A DNA stretch of 45,754 nt, from NCBI GenBank assembly GCA_902527525.1, contig CABZOW010000006.1, positions 1-45,754 on the forward strand. The letters are read 5' to 3'. The notes beneath the pieces were generated by a model. It saw only the letters and a list, made by a program, of their open reading frames with translations. It was not told the origin of the DNA and did not search any database. Source of the stretch: an uncultured Alphaproteobacteria bacterium (GTDB lineage: Bacteria > Pseudomonadota > Alphaproteobacteria > HIMB59). Positions within the stretch are counted from its first letter, which is position 1, and each line of letters begins with the position of its first letter. Below are positions 25,397 to 33,860 of the stretch, one piece after another. Both the position numbers and the translations under genes were made by a program.

Positions 25397-26470
25397 ATGT
25401 CAGATTTTACAAATATCGAAAATATTATAGATGATGCTCGTAATGGTAAAATGTATATTCTAGTTGATAGTGAAGATAGAGAAAATGAAGGTGATTTAAT
25501 TATACCTGCCTCTCTTTGCAAGCCAGAACATATTAATTTCATGGCAACCTACGGTAGAGGATTAATTTGTCTTTCTATATCAGAGACCAGAGCTGATGAA
25601 TTAAAACTGCCTTTAATGAATCCAGATAATTGGAAGAAGAAGACCACAGCATTCACCATTTCAATTGAGTCTAGTACCAACATCACAACAGGTATTTCTG
25701 CATTTGATAGAGCAGAAACAGTGAGTGCAGCAATAAATCCAAATTTTAAACAAGGAGATATTGTTAGTCCAGGACACGTATTTCCTCTAATTGCTTGGGA
25801 CGGAGGTGTGCTAACAAGGGCAGGTCATACGGAAGCTGCTGTAGACATATCTAGACTAGCTGGATTAAATGACTCTGCTGTGATTTGTGAGATCATGAAC
25901 GATGATGGTAGTATGGCAAGAGTTCCAGACCTAATACCTTATGCAAAAAAACATGCCATAAATATAGGTACTATCCAAGACTTGATCGCGTATAGAATTA
26001 AAAACGACTTACTCATAAAAAAAATTCCTGAAAAGCAACACCAAATTAAAAATATTTACTCAGATGTTTTTGAATTCAATGTATTTGAAAATACCATTGA
26101 TGGATTACACCACGCAACTTTACACATAGGAGATTTATCCAACCAAGACAGCGTAATGACAAGAGTTCATCCTGTTCAAGGCTTTGATGATATAATTATG
26201 AATTTTAATAATCCAAAAACAAAAGACTTACATGCCTCAATTGAAAAAATAAAATCTCATGGATCTGGAATAATAGTACTCATTAATAATCCAATACTGG
26301 GAGATCTTGGAAAATTATCAAATGATGAAAAAGTAAAATACTACGGTTTAGGTGCTCAAATACTTAAAAATTTCTCAATTAATAATATTTCTGTTTTGTC
26401 TAACTCACTTGGAGAAGATTTAGATTTAGGAATTTATGGATTAAAAGTAAATAAGATAGAGAGTCTTTAA
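25397..26470 (+). CDS. ribB: 3,4-dihydroxy-2-butanone-4-phosphate synthase fused to a degenerate GTP cyclohydrolase II domain (RibBA-type)
   Basis: The N-terminal half (to about residue 200) is a complete RibB that makes the four-carbon unit from ribulose-5-phosphate: DSEDRENEGDLIIPA, TGISAFDRA, PGHVFPL and HTEAAVD are present. The C-terminal half resembles GTP cyclohydrolase II in order (TRVHPVQGFDD, then GLGAQILKNF), but contains no cysteine, so the three-Cys zinc site is lost and this half should not open GTP. Such RibB-RibX fusions are known in proteobacteria. A functional RibA must exist elsewhere. It sits between ribE and ribH. Confidence 0.92.
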   Translation: MSDFTNIENIIDDARNGKMYILVDSEDRENEGDLIIPASLCKPEHINFMATYGRGLICLSISETRADELKLPLMNPDNWKKKTTAFTISIESSTNITTGISAFDRAETVSAAINPNFKQGDIVSPGHVFPLIAWDGGVLTRAGHTEAAVDISRLAGLNDSAVICEIMNDDGSMARVPDLIPYAKKHAINIGTIQDLIAYRIKNDLLIKKIPEKQHQIKNIYSDVFEFNVFENTIDGLHHATLHIGDLSNQDSVMTRVHPVQGFDDIIMNFNNPKTKDLHASIEKIKSHGSGIIVLINNPILGDLGKLSNDEKVKYYGLGAQILKNFSINNISVLSNSLGEDLDLGIYGLKVNKIESL

Positions 26471-26472
26471 CC

Positions 26473-26901
26473 TTGAATAAATCAAAATTAAATATAAAGA
26501 TCATTGTTGCCGATTATTATAAAGAAATAACAAATCCATTAACAAAATCTTGTATTAAATTCTTAGAAAAGAATAATCTCAAATACAAAATTTTAATAGT
26601 TCCTGGTGTTTATGAAATACCTCAAATGATAAAATGGAAAATAAAACCAAATAACTATAATTTATTTATTGCTCTTGGATGTGTTATTAAGGGTCAAACT
26701 TATCATTTTGAAGTTATATCTGACTCTGTTGGAAAGGCCCTTTTAGATATTGTAAATCAAAATAAAACTACTCTTATATCTAATGGAATAATCAATGCAT
26801 ACAACAAGCCCCAAGCTTTAAAAAGATCAAAAAATGATAAAAAAAATAAAGGGCATGAAGCAGCAAGTGCAATGGTTAAAATGATTAAATGCTTAATTTA
26901 A
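26473..26901 (+). CDS. ribH: 6,7-dimethyl-8-ribityllumazine synthase
   Basis: Condenses the RibD and RibB products to lumazine. VPGVYEIPQMIKWK, ALGCVIKGQTYHFEVISDSVG and the later GHEAASAMVKM are the family blocks; the catalytic His is in the YHFE segment. Length 142 aa is normal. TTG start 2 bp after ribBA, and a 13-bp overlap with nusB, matching the common ribH-nusB order. Confidence 0.95.
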   Translation: MNKSKLNIKIIVADYYKEITNPLTKSCIKFLEKNNLKYKILIVPGVYEIPQMIKWKIKPNNYNLFIALGCVIKGQTYHFEVISDSVGKALLDIVNQNKTTLISNGIINAYNKPQALKRSKNDKKNKGHEAASAMVKMIKCLI

Positions 26902-27275
26902 ATAAAAATACTAGACTATTTTTTTTTCAATTTATATTTCAAAGAAATTATTCCTCTGACTTTGAGTTAGATGAATTCATTAAACAAAATATTAAAAAAA
27001 GACCCTTTAACAAAAAAAAATTATTTTCTTTAAATGATAGCTTTAACACTAATCTTGAGAAAATTAAGGGTTTGATAGATTCTAAAATTTTAGAAAAAAC
27101 GAACAAAATAACTGTTTTTCTACTTTATGCTTTTTGTTCTGAATATCTCTTAAATAAGAAGAAAAAAAAGATATTAATGAGTGAATATATCAATCTTTCT
27201 AAGGATTTTCTTACGCAAGAAGAGGTAAAATACTTCAATTATTTGTTAGATGATGCCTCTAAAAAAGCACCTTGA
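26889..27275 (+). CDS. nusB: transcription antitermination factor NusB (divergent)
   Basis: All-helical RNA-binding factor of the rRNA antitermination complex. The sequence is weakly conserved: LNKNTRLFFFQFIFQRNY matches the usual ARxxAxQxLYQ start in pattern, and residues 90-120 (YINLSKDFLTQEEVKYFNYLLD) resemble the YVxLAKxFxxxxxxxFVNGVLD block. The position right after ribH supports it. Length 128 aa is a little short. In relatives thiL often follows; here hppA comes next after 31 bp. Confidence 0.75.
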   Translation: MLNLNKNTRLFFFQFIFQRNYSSDFELDEFIKQNIKKRPFNKKKLFSLNDSFNTNLEKIKGLIDSKILEKTNKITVFLLYAFCSEYLLNKKKKKILMSEYINLSKDFLTQEEVKYFNYLLDDASKKAP

Positions 27276-27306
27276 AAATAAAATAGAAATAGATTAACAA
27301 CTTACC

Positions 27307-29430
27307 ATGTCTCAAATACAGTACTTACAAATAGTAATATTTGCTGCAATAGCGGCAATTGCTTTCGGAATATTCACAACTAATAAAATTCTAAGTTTGC
27401 CTAAGGGCACAAAAAAAATGACAACAATTTCTAGTGCCATTCAAGAAGGAGCTAAAGCTTATCTTAACCGTCAATACACAACTATAGCAATTGTAGGTAT
27501 TGTTATATTTTTTGCATTCTTTTTAATTCCATTTAAACATATTTATGATGTACCTGTTGGTTTTTTGATTGGTGCAGTTTTGTCAGGCCTTGCTGGTTAT
27601 ATTGGCATGAATGTCTCTGTGAGAGCAAATGTAATAACAGCTCAAGCAGCAAGCTCCTCTCTAAAAAAAGGTCTTTATGTAGCTTTCAATGCAGGAGCAG
27701 TAACAGGATTGTTAGTTGTCGGACTGGCTTTAGCAGGTATAGCAGGATATTTTATGATTCTATATTATGGATTTGAAAGAACAGGAAGAGAACTTATAGA
27801 ACCGTTAGTTGCTCTTGGTTTTGGATCCTCATTAATTTCCATATTTGCAAGATTGGGGGGTGGAATTTTTACAAAAGGTGCAGACGTTGGAGCTGATCTG
27901 GTTGGAAAAGTAGAAAAAAATATTCCAGAGGATGACCCAAGAAACCCAGCAGTAATAGCAGATAACGTTGGAGATAACGTTGGAGATTGTGCAGGTATGG
28001 CAGCAGACTTATTCGAAACTTATGTTGTCTCAATTGTTGCAACAATGGTTCTAGCTATTATTTTTCAAGGAACAGTTAGTGAACTAACTATTTATCCGTT
28101 ATTAATCGCAGGCTCTAGTATTTTAGCATCTATTATTGGCTCACAGTTTGTATCAATATCCACTCCTAAATCTTCAATTATGGGAGCATTGTACAAAGGT
28201 TTTTTCATGACATTATTTATTTCTGTAATTTTATTTGCACTTATCACTCAATATTCAATTGGCTTTGATCAATTTTTCCAATTAGGAAATAAATGGTACA
28301 ATGGAATGGATTTATTTCTTTGTGCGGTTTACGGATTAGTAATAACTTTGGCACTTGTTTTCATCACAGAATATTACACTAGTACTGAATATAGACCTGT
28401 AAAAAGCGTTGCTGAAGCATCTCAAACTGGTCATGCTACAAATATTATTCAAGGACTAGCTATGGGGATGGAGTCTACAGCAATACCTGTTCTAATTATC
28501 TGTGCTGGAATAGGCTTAACTTTTTCAACTGCTGGACTTTTTGGTATAGCAATCGCAGTTACTTCAATGTTGGCTCTTGCCGGAATGGTAGTTGCTCTAG
28601 ACGCATACGGGCCTGTTACAGATAATGCAGGTGGTATTGCTGAAATGTCAGGTTTGAATAAGAGAGTTAGAGAAAGAACAGATGCTCTAGATGCTGTTGG
28701 AAATACTACAAAAGCTGTAACCAAAGGATACGCTATTGGCTCTGCTGGGTTGGGTGCATTAGTTTTATTTGCTGCATATACAGAAGACTTAAAATTCTTT
28801 AATCAAGAAACAGGAAACAATGCTTTCGATGTATCTTTTGATCTTTCAGAACCTTATGTGATAATTGGATTATTATTAGGTGGGCTACTTCCTTTTTTAT
28901 TTAGTGCTTTAAGTATGACCGCAGTAGGAAGAGCAGCTGGTTCAGTTGTTTTAGAGGTTAGACAGCAGTTTAAAGAAAAAAAGGGAATAATGTCTGGTAA
29001 GGAAAAACCTGACTATGGCAGGTGTGTTGATATACTTACAAAAGCAGCCATTAAAGAGATGATCATTCCATCTTTATTACCCGTACTTTCTCCGGTTATT
29101 ATTTTCTTTGGTGTTTACTCCCTTACAGGAAGCGTTAATACTGCCTTTCAAGCACTTGGAGCTCTTTTAATTGGAGTTATTATCACTGGTTTCTTCGTAG
29201 CTATATCAATGACCGCAGGTGGTGGTGCATGGGATAATGCAAAAAAATATATTGAAGATGGTAATTTAGGTGGAAAAGGTAGCGAAACTCACAAGGCTTC
29301 TGTTACAGGAGATACTGTAGGCGATCCTTATAAAGATACCGCAGGCCCAGCTGTTAACCCAATGATTAAAATAACAAATATTGTATCAATACTATTGTTA
29401 TCAATAGTTGTTCACCTAAACATTATTTAA
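27307..29430 (+). CDS. hppA: membrane-bound proton-translocating pyrophosphatase, K+-independent type
   Basis: Integral membrane pump that uses pyrophosphate hydrolysis to export protons. About 16 hydrophobic segments are present, with substrate and Mg motifs [21 protein letters not shown] near residue 184 and [19 protein letters not shown] near 215. [15 protein letters not shown] near 464 carries Lys where K+-dependent enzymes have Ala, marking the K+-independent class. Length 707 aa is normal. No Shine-Dalgarno site is obvious. The 3' end overlaps the convergent bamE by 4 bp. The enzyme can salvage pyrophosphate energy when ATP is limiting. Confidence 0.96.
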   Translation: MSQIQYLQIVIFAAIAAIAFGIFTTNKILSLPKGTKKMTTISSAIQEGAKAYLNRQYTTIAIVGIVIFFAFFLIPFKHIYDVPVGFLIGAVLSGLAGYIGMNVSVRANVITAQAASSSLKKGLYVAFNAGAVTGLLVVGLALAGIAGYFMILYYGFERTGRELIEPLVALGFGSSLISIFARLGGGIFTKGADVGADLVGKVEKNIPEDDPRNPAVIADNVGDNVGDCAGMAADLFETYVVSIVATMVLAIIFQGTVSELTIYPLLIAGSSILASIIGSQFVSISTPKSSIMGALYKGFFMTLFISVILFALITQYSIGFDQFFQLGNKWYNGMDLFLCAVYGLVITLALVFITEYYTSTEYRPVKSVAEASQTGHATNIIQGLAMGMESTAIPVLIICAGIGLTFSTAGLFGIAIAVTSMLALAGMVVALDAYGPVTDNAGGIAEMSGLNKRVRERTDALDAVGNTTKAVTKGYAIGSAGLGALVLFAAYTEDLKFFNQETGNNAFDVSFDLSEPYVIIGLLLGGLLPFLFSALSMTAVGRAAGSVVLEVRQQFKEKKGIMSGKEKPDYGRCVDILTKAAIKEMIIPSLLPVLSPVIIFFGVYSLTGSVNTAFQALGALLIGVIITGFFVAISMTAGGGAWDNAKKYIEDGNLGGKGSETHKASVTGDTVGDPYKDTAGPAVNPMIKITNIVSILLLSIVVHLNII

Positions 29431-29759
29431 TTTAAGTCAATTTCTTCAACGGACCTTAAAATATTATTTTCAAATTTTAGTTTTAAGGTCTTGTTGTAGA
29501 CAGTTTGCTTGAAAGCAGCTATTCCTTTTTTTTTATCGGCTCTATAAATCCACAAATTTTCAAGGTTTTCTTTTATTAAAGGGGGACCAATAATAGTTAT
29601 TATATCTTCTTTTGAGTAATCTATTTTTTGATAATTTTCTTTGATTTCATTAAGACTATTTTCTGAAATACCAGAAAAATAGACATCTTTTGAGCAAGAA
29701 AATAAAATTATTGAGCACATAAGGGCTAAAAGAGTTTTATGAATTTTTAAAATATTCAC
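29427..29759 (-). CDS. bamE: outer membrane assembly lipoprotein BamE (SmpA/OmlA family)
   Basis: Accessory lipoprotein of the BAM complex that inserts beta-barrel proteins. A lipoprotein signal peptide ends in the lipobox LFSC near residue 22, and the mature part has [23 protein letters not shown], matching the BamE IxxxxGxPxxxxxxxxxWYY pattern, then a beta-strand region ([13 protein letters not shown]). GTG start. Length 110 aa is short compared with 130-180 but includes the domain. It diverges from plsX over 48 bp, the order usual in alphaproteobacteria. Confidence 0.85.
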   Translation of the reverse strand: MNILKIHKTLLALMCSIILFSCSKDVYFSGISENSLNEIKENYQKIDYSKEDIITIIGPPLIKENLENLWIYRADKKKGIAAFKQTVYNKTLKLKFENNILRSVEEIDLN

Positions 29760-29807
29760 AATAAAAACAAATAAGGTATAAGTTTCTCTAAAGCAATAAA
29801 AACATAT

Positions 29808-30812
29808 ATGAATAAGTATTTAATTAATCTTGATCTTCAGGGTGGTGACTTTGCACCAAACTCAGTTCTAGAAGGGGCAAATATTGCTAAAACTAATAAT
29901 CCATCTATAAACTTTAATTTACACTCAGAAAAATCTGTTTATGAAAAATTTAAACCAATATTTTCAGACTTATTTAATAACTCTTATTGGATCCAATCTC
30001 AAAACTTTATTTCCCCAGATATGAAACCTAGTGATGCATTAAAAAAAGATAATCGAAACAGTTCAATGTCTAATGCTATTTTGAATCTAAAAGAGGATAA
30101 AAATCAAATAAGTATTTCAGCAGGGAATACAGGTGCGATGATGGCCTATGCAACTGTTTATTTAAGGACAATTGAAAATATAACTAGACCAGCGATTGCT
30201 TCTCTTTTCCCATCAGAAAAACATCCAGTATGTTTTTTAGATTTAGGAGCAAATGCTGAATGCAGTTCAGAAAATTTATTAGATTTTGCTGTTATGGGCA
30301 GCACTTACTATAAAGTTCTTTATCCGCAAATTGATGCCAAAGTAGCACTTCTAAATATTGGATCAGAGGAACTTAAAGGAAATAATTTAATTCAAGAGAC
30401 ACATGAATTAATGAAAAGTGATAAAAGAATAAATTATAAGGGTTTTGTAGAGGCGGATGAGATAACCTCCACAAACAACCATGTCATTGTCACAGATGGA
30501 TTTTCTGGAAATATTGCACTTAAAACAGCAGAAGGTGTATCTAAATTTATAACTGACTCTTTAAAAAAAAGTTTGACTTCTTCTCCATATTCAAAATTTT
30601 TGTCTTTATTGCTTAAAAAAAATTTTAATTATTTTAAAAATTCAATTGATCCTAGAAACTATAATGGAGGAATGTTCATTGGAGTAAACGGTATAGTTAT
30701 TAAAAGTCATGGTAATGCAGACTCACATGCATTTGCAAATGCAATAGAATTTGGTGTTAAATGCATTGATGCTAATTTACTAAATGAGATTAAGAAAAAT
30801 GTCTCAAGATAA
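29808..30812 (+). CDS. plsX: phosphate acyltransferase PlsX
   Basis: Soluble enzyme that turns acyl-ACP into acyl-phosphate for PlsY. NLDLQGGDFAPNSVLEG corresponds to the DAMGGDxAP start, and ISAGNTGAMMAY, CFLDLGANAE and GFSGNIALKTAEG are the conserved core. Length 334 aa is normal. TATAAG around 29775 could be its -10. Its end overlaps the IHF-like gene; fabH, the usual gene between them, is absent. Confidence 0.95.
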   Translation: MNKYLINLDLQGGDFAPNSVLEGANIAKTNNPSINFNLHSEKSVYEKFKPIFSDLFNNSYWIQSQNFISPDMKPSDALKKDNRNSSMSNAILNLKEDKNQISISAGNTGAMMAYATVYLRTIENITRPAIASLFPSEKHPVCFLDLGANAECSSENLLDFAVMGSTYYKVLYPQIDAKVALLNIGSEELKGNNLIQETHELMKSDKRINYKGFVEADEITSTNNHVIVTDGFSGNIALKTAEGVSKFITDSLKKSLTSSPYSKFLSLLLKKNFNYFKNSIDPRNYNGGMFIGVNGIVIKSHGNADSHAFANAIEFGVKCIDANLLNEIKKNVSR

Positions 30813-31074
30813 ATTAACAAGAGAAACAATAGCTAAACAAATATCAATTGAATTTGGTATTGCTTATTCTACAGTTTATAAAAAAATTGATAAAATTTTA
30901 GAAATTTGGAGCAATATGATGATCAACTCAGATCTATCAATAAATTATATTGGCTCTTTTAAAATAAATCAAAAAAATGAAAGAATTGGAAGAAACCCAA
31001 AAACAAAAGAAGAGCATTTAATAAAAGCAAGAAAAGTTATAAGCTTTAAAAAATCCAATAAATTACTCTTATGA
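30784..31074 (+). CDS. ihfA: integration host factor alpha / HU-family DNA-binding protein
   Basis: Small DNA-bending protein. The start LTRETIAKQISIEFGIAYSTVYKKIDKILEIW is the two-helix dimerisation part, and SINYIGSFKINQKNERIGRNPKTKEE carries the beta-ribbon arm tip with the DNA-intercalating Pro. The tail ISFKKSNKLL matches IHF alpha. The track ATG at 30784 overlaps plsX by 29 bp; the ATG at 30799 (Met6), giving 91 aa, may be the true start. The order plsX-(fabH)-ihfA-merR is the classic one, favouring IHF alpha over HU. Confidence 0.88.
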   Translation: MRLRKMSQDKLTRETIAKQISIEFGIAYSTVYKKIDKILEIWSNMMINSDLSINYIGSFKINQKNERIGRNPKTKEEHLIKARKVISFKKSNKLLL

Positions 31075-31373
31075 ACAAAAACTTTTATAATATAGATGAT
31101 GTATCCCAGATATTGGGGGAGCAGAAACACACTATAAGATTTTGGGAAAGTAGAATTTCAAAATTGAAAGTTATTAGAACTCAATCAGGCCACAGATTGT
31201 ACGATTATGAAAATTTACTCCTTCTAAAAAAAATAAAAAATTTACTTGATGTTCAAAAATTCACTTTAGATGGTGTAAATGATTATTTATCAAAATCAAA
31301 AAATAAATCACTAAATGATAAAATCCTCACAGACTTAAAAGATTTATTGGGACTTCTTAAAAACTCTAGATAA
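31071..31373 (+). CDS. MerR-family transcriptional regulator
   Basis: A short winged-helix regulator with only the DNA-binding region: YNIDDVSQILGEQKHTIRFWE is the helix-turn-helix, and TQSGHRLYDYENLLLLKKIKNLL is the wing and following helix. At 100 aa there is no effector domain, only a short helical dimerisation tail. It overlaps ihfA by 4 bp, the conserved ihfA-merR pairing of alphaproteobacteria whose targets are not clear. The effector cannot be told from the sequence. Confidence 0.9.
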   Translation: MNKNFYNIDDVSQILGEQKHTIRFWESRISKLKVIRTQSGHRLYDYENLLLLKKIKNLLDVQKFTLDGVNDYLSKSKNKSLNDKILTDLKDLLGLLKNSR

Positions 31374-31562
31374 TCTCAGATTAAAAAATGTTCATATAAT
31401 ATCCTTCTTGAGGGCTTGAGGTAGCTGGTTCAATTCCAGTGATCATAAACACCATTAAAATTATGAAAATAATGATTAAAACTCTTCAGTATCTCGATTT
31501 ATGTCAAAAATTTTATCTATAATCCTTGATTTTTTAATGATTTTACTTATATTCCCCCTATC
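31374..31562 (+). promoter_or_regulatory. rplM upstream region with two promoter candidates
   Basis: This 189-bp gap is the longest intergenic stretch in the window. A perfect TATAAT at 31518-31523 would give a leader of about 33 bases but has a poor -35. Alternatively TTGATT (31526-31531), 16 bases, TATATT (31548-31553) would start about three bases before the rplM GTG. Earlier in the gap, GCTGG-TTCAATT-CCAGT at 31424-31440 resembles an isolated tRNA T arm. I see no complete RNA gene or terminator. Confidence 0.4.
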
Positions 31563-32030
31563 GTGAAAACAACTACTCTAAAAAAATCTGAGTTTCGGAA
31601 ACAATGGCATCTATTAGATGCTACTAATATTTCTGTTGGCAGACTTGCTTCTAGAGTTAGCTTAATACTCAAAGGTAAAAATAAACCTCAATACTCTCCT
31701 AACTTACCAGTTGGAGATGGAGTGATTATTATTAATACTAATAAAGTAAGATTTTCAGGTAATAAAACTACTGATAAAAAGTATTATAAACATACAGGCC
31801 ATCCTGGTGGTATAAAAGAAATTACTCCAGAGAAGCTAAAAGAAAAAAATAAATCTGACGATATTATAAAAAAAGCAATAAAAGGAATGCTTCCTAATTC
31901 ACCTTTATTTAGGGATCTCATGAAAAATAATTTAAAAATATACAAGGATGCTAATCATCCTCATGACTCCCAAAATCCAAAATCATTAGATTTTAAGTCA
32001 ATGAACAGGAAGAATGGAGTTAATGTCTAA
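31563..32030 (+). CDS. rplM: 50S ribosomal protein L13
   Basis: Early-assembly protein of the large subunit. [25 protein letters not shown] and the block [25 protein letters not shown] are diagnostic, then [13 protein letters not shown] and [19 protein letters not shown]-like residues. Length 155 aa is normal. GTG start without a Shine-Dalgarno site. It overlaps rpsI by 17 bp; rplM-rpsI is a universal pair. Confidence 0.97.
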   Translation: MKTTTLKKSEFRKQWHLLDATNISVGRLASRVSLILKGKNKPQYSPNLPVGDGVIIINTNKVRFSGNKTTDKKYYKHTGHPGGIKEITPEKLKEKNKSDDIIKKAIKGMLPNSPLFRDLMKNNLKIYKDANHPHDSQNPKSLDFKSMNRKNGVNV

Positions 32031-32412
32031 TCAAGTTTATAGCACAGGCAGACGTAAAGAATCTATTGCGAGAGTATGGATATCCAACGGGACAGGAAAT
32101 ATTACAATTAACAAAAAAAAAATTGATGATTATTTTCCAGACAAAGCTCTAAGAATGATAATCAACCAACCTTTGGAAGTAGCGAAAAAATTAGACTCTG
32201 TAGATTTAAGAATAACGGTACTTGGAGGCGGTCTTTCTGGTCAAGCTGGTGCAATCAAACACGGTATTAGTAGATCTTTAACAAAAATTGACCCTAATAC
32301 TAAAGATATATTAAAAAAAAATGGTTTCTTAACAAGAGACTCGAGAACAGTAGAACGTAAAAAGTATGGTAGGCAAAAAGCTAGGCGAAGTTTTCAGTTC
32401 TCTAAAAGATAA
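32014..32412 (+). CDS. rpsI: 30S ribosomal protein S9
   Basis: Small-subunit protein whose C-terminal tail contacts P-site t[18 protein letters not shown] and the segment [21 protein letters not shown] are signature blocks, and the tail ends [11 protein letters not shown] with the conserved final Lys-Arg. The track ATG at 32014 overlaps rplM; the ATG at 32023 (Met4) would give 129 aa and a GGAG is close in front of it, so the start is not settled. Confidence 0.97.
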   Translation: MELMSNQVYSTGRRKESIARVWISNGTGNITINKKKIDDYFPDKALRMIINQPLEVAKKLDSVDLRITVLGGGLSGQAGAIKHGISRSLTKIDPNTKDILKKNGFLTRDSRTVERKKYGRQKARRSFQFSKR

Positions 32413-32587
32413 TCTTTTATTTATTTTTTCTGTCATTTTACTATTAATAACTACCACTTCTTGTGAAAGATCTTTTCAGAACTTTGATAAAAATTTACTT
32501 GAAAAGAAAAAAGAATTAGAGGAATTCAACGAAAAGAGTAGTATTAGAAAAGAACAAATTTTAAAATCTCAAAATGAACAAAATTAG
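32366..32587 (+). CDS. small putative lipoprotein between rpsI and hom
   Basis: The 73-aa frame has a hydrophobic segment ([15 protein letters not shown]) followed at once by a Cys in TTSC, a reasonable lipobox near residue 33, then a charged, helical tail rich in Glu and Lys ([15 protein letters not shown]), which may be a short coiled coil. The only start is an ATG inside rpsI, 47 bp before the S9 stop, and the stop overlaps hom by 14 bp. No homologue is recognised. The hydrophobic segment plus Cys and the coupled ends argue for a real gene over a shadow ORF. Confidence 0.5.
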   Translation: MVGKKLGEVFSSLKDNLLFIFSVILLLITTTSCERSFQNFDKNLLEKKKELEEFNEKSSIRKEQILKSQNEQN

Positions 32588-33860
32588 AATAGCAATTTTA
32601 GGATTAGGTGTCGTTGGCTCTCATGTAGTCAAGTTAATAGAAAAAAATTCATATATTTTAGATAATACTAAATGTGAAATAGTTGCTATTGGTGCAAAAA
32701 ACAAAAAAAAGAAAAGAATTTTCAACGTTAGCAAATACAAATGGATTAATGATTTTAAAAGCTTAAATCAAATTAAACCTGACCTAATAATTGAAACTAT
32801 TGGAGGTACTGGGAAATATATTAATGATCTTTATAAATTTTGCTTAAAAAATAAAATATCTCTCATTACTGCAAATAAAGCACAACTAGCTGAAAAGTCA
32901 GATTTATTTTTTGAGGGATTTGATAAGAAAAATTTATTTTTGGGATTTGAAGCTGCAGTGTTAGGCGCAGTACCAGTAGTGCAAACAACACAACAAAGTA
33001 TTTATCCTTCAAAAATTAATGCTATTTATGGAATTTTTAACGGGACAACCAATTATATAATTTCAAAGATGTATGAAAATAAGATTAGTTTTAAAGAAAC
33101 ATTAGAACAGGCAATTAATAACGGATTTGCAGAACAGGACTCAAGTGCAGATTTGTCTGGTAGAGACGCTATGCATAAGCTTGTATTGCTCTCAAATATA
33201 TCTTTTGGAAAAAAATTTAAATTTTCTGATATGCACTTTGATGGAATAGAAAATATTAAGCTCATTGATTTAGAACAAGGTCTTAACCTTGGTTATAAAT
33301 TAAAACTTGTTTCTATAACAGAGAGGAATAAAGATAAATTTTTCTCATCTGTAGCACCTTGTTTCGTTCCAGTTTCAAGCTTAATAGCAAAAACTAATTT
33401 TGAAGAGAATGTAATTACTTTTGAAGGAGAAAACTTTTTAAAGACTAGCTTAGTTGGAAAAGGTGCAGGTGGATATCCCACAGCTACTTCTATTATTTCT
33501 GATATTAAAAGATTTATTAATTATTCTCCAGACAAAGGTGTGTTTATAAAAAAATATTCACGAATGTTGAAAGCTAAGTTTGTTAGTCAATCTCAAAGAA
33601 TTAGACCATACTATTTAAGAATGTCTGTACTTAATAAAGTAGGTGTTCTTAAATCGATAGCACAATTATTTTCACAAAAATCAATTTCTATAAAATCTAT
33701 AATTCAATTAAATACTTCAAATGAGAAAGTCGTACCTATTATTATAATATCTGATCCAGTTGGTTTAAAAAATATCACGCAAGTAGTTGATAATTTAAAG
33801 AAAACTAATTTCCTTAAAAACGAAATTTCTGTAATCAGAATAGAGGAAAATATTGGATAG
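32574..33860 (+). CDS. hom: homoserine dehydrogenase
   Basis: Reduces aspartate semialdehyde to homoserine for threonine and methionine. The Rossmann motif LGLGVVGSHVV lies near residue 10, EAAVLGAVPVV corresponds to the usual EAAVxGGIPII block, FNGTTNYIISKM is the catalytic region and SADLSGRDAMHKLVLLS carries the substrate-binding and catalytic residues. A C-terminal ACT domain (from about 345) suggests feedback control by threonine. Length 428 aa is normal. Confidence 0.95.
   Translation: MNKIRIAILGLGVVGSHVVKLIEKNSYILDNTKCEIVAIGAKNKKKKRIFNVSKYKWINDFKSLNQIKPDLIIETIGGTGKYINDLYKFCLKNKISLITANKAQLAEKSDLFFEGFDKKNLFLGFEAAVLGAVPVVQTTQQSIYPSKINAIYGIFNGTTNYIISKMYENKISFKETLEQAINNGFAEQDSSADLSGRDAMHKLVLLSNISFGKKFKFSDMHFDGIENIKLIDLEQGLNLGYKLKLVSITERNKDKFFSSVAPCFVPVSSLIAKTNFEENVITFEGENFLKTSLVGKGAGGYPTATSIISDIKRFINYSPDKGVFIKKYSRMLKAKFVSQSQRIRPYYLRMSVLNKVGVLKSIAQLFSQKSISIKSIIQLNTSNEKVVPIIIISDPVGLKNITQVVDNLKKTNFLKNEISVIRIEENIG

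Noticed and set aside
28449-28724. 91-aa minus-strand frame opposite hppA
   Set aside because: Antisense shadow of a conserved pyrophosphatase region; no independent support.
31400-31460. Acceptor piece of a two-piece (permuted) tmRNA, suggested by a TTCAATT loop and ACCA
   Set aside because: No G-rich acceptor partner, no tag reading frame and no coding piece follow before rplM.
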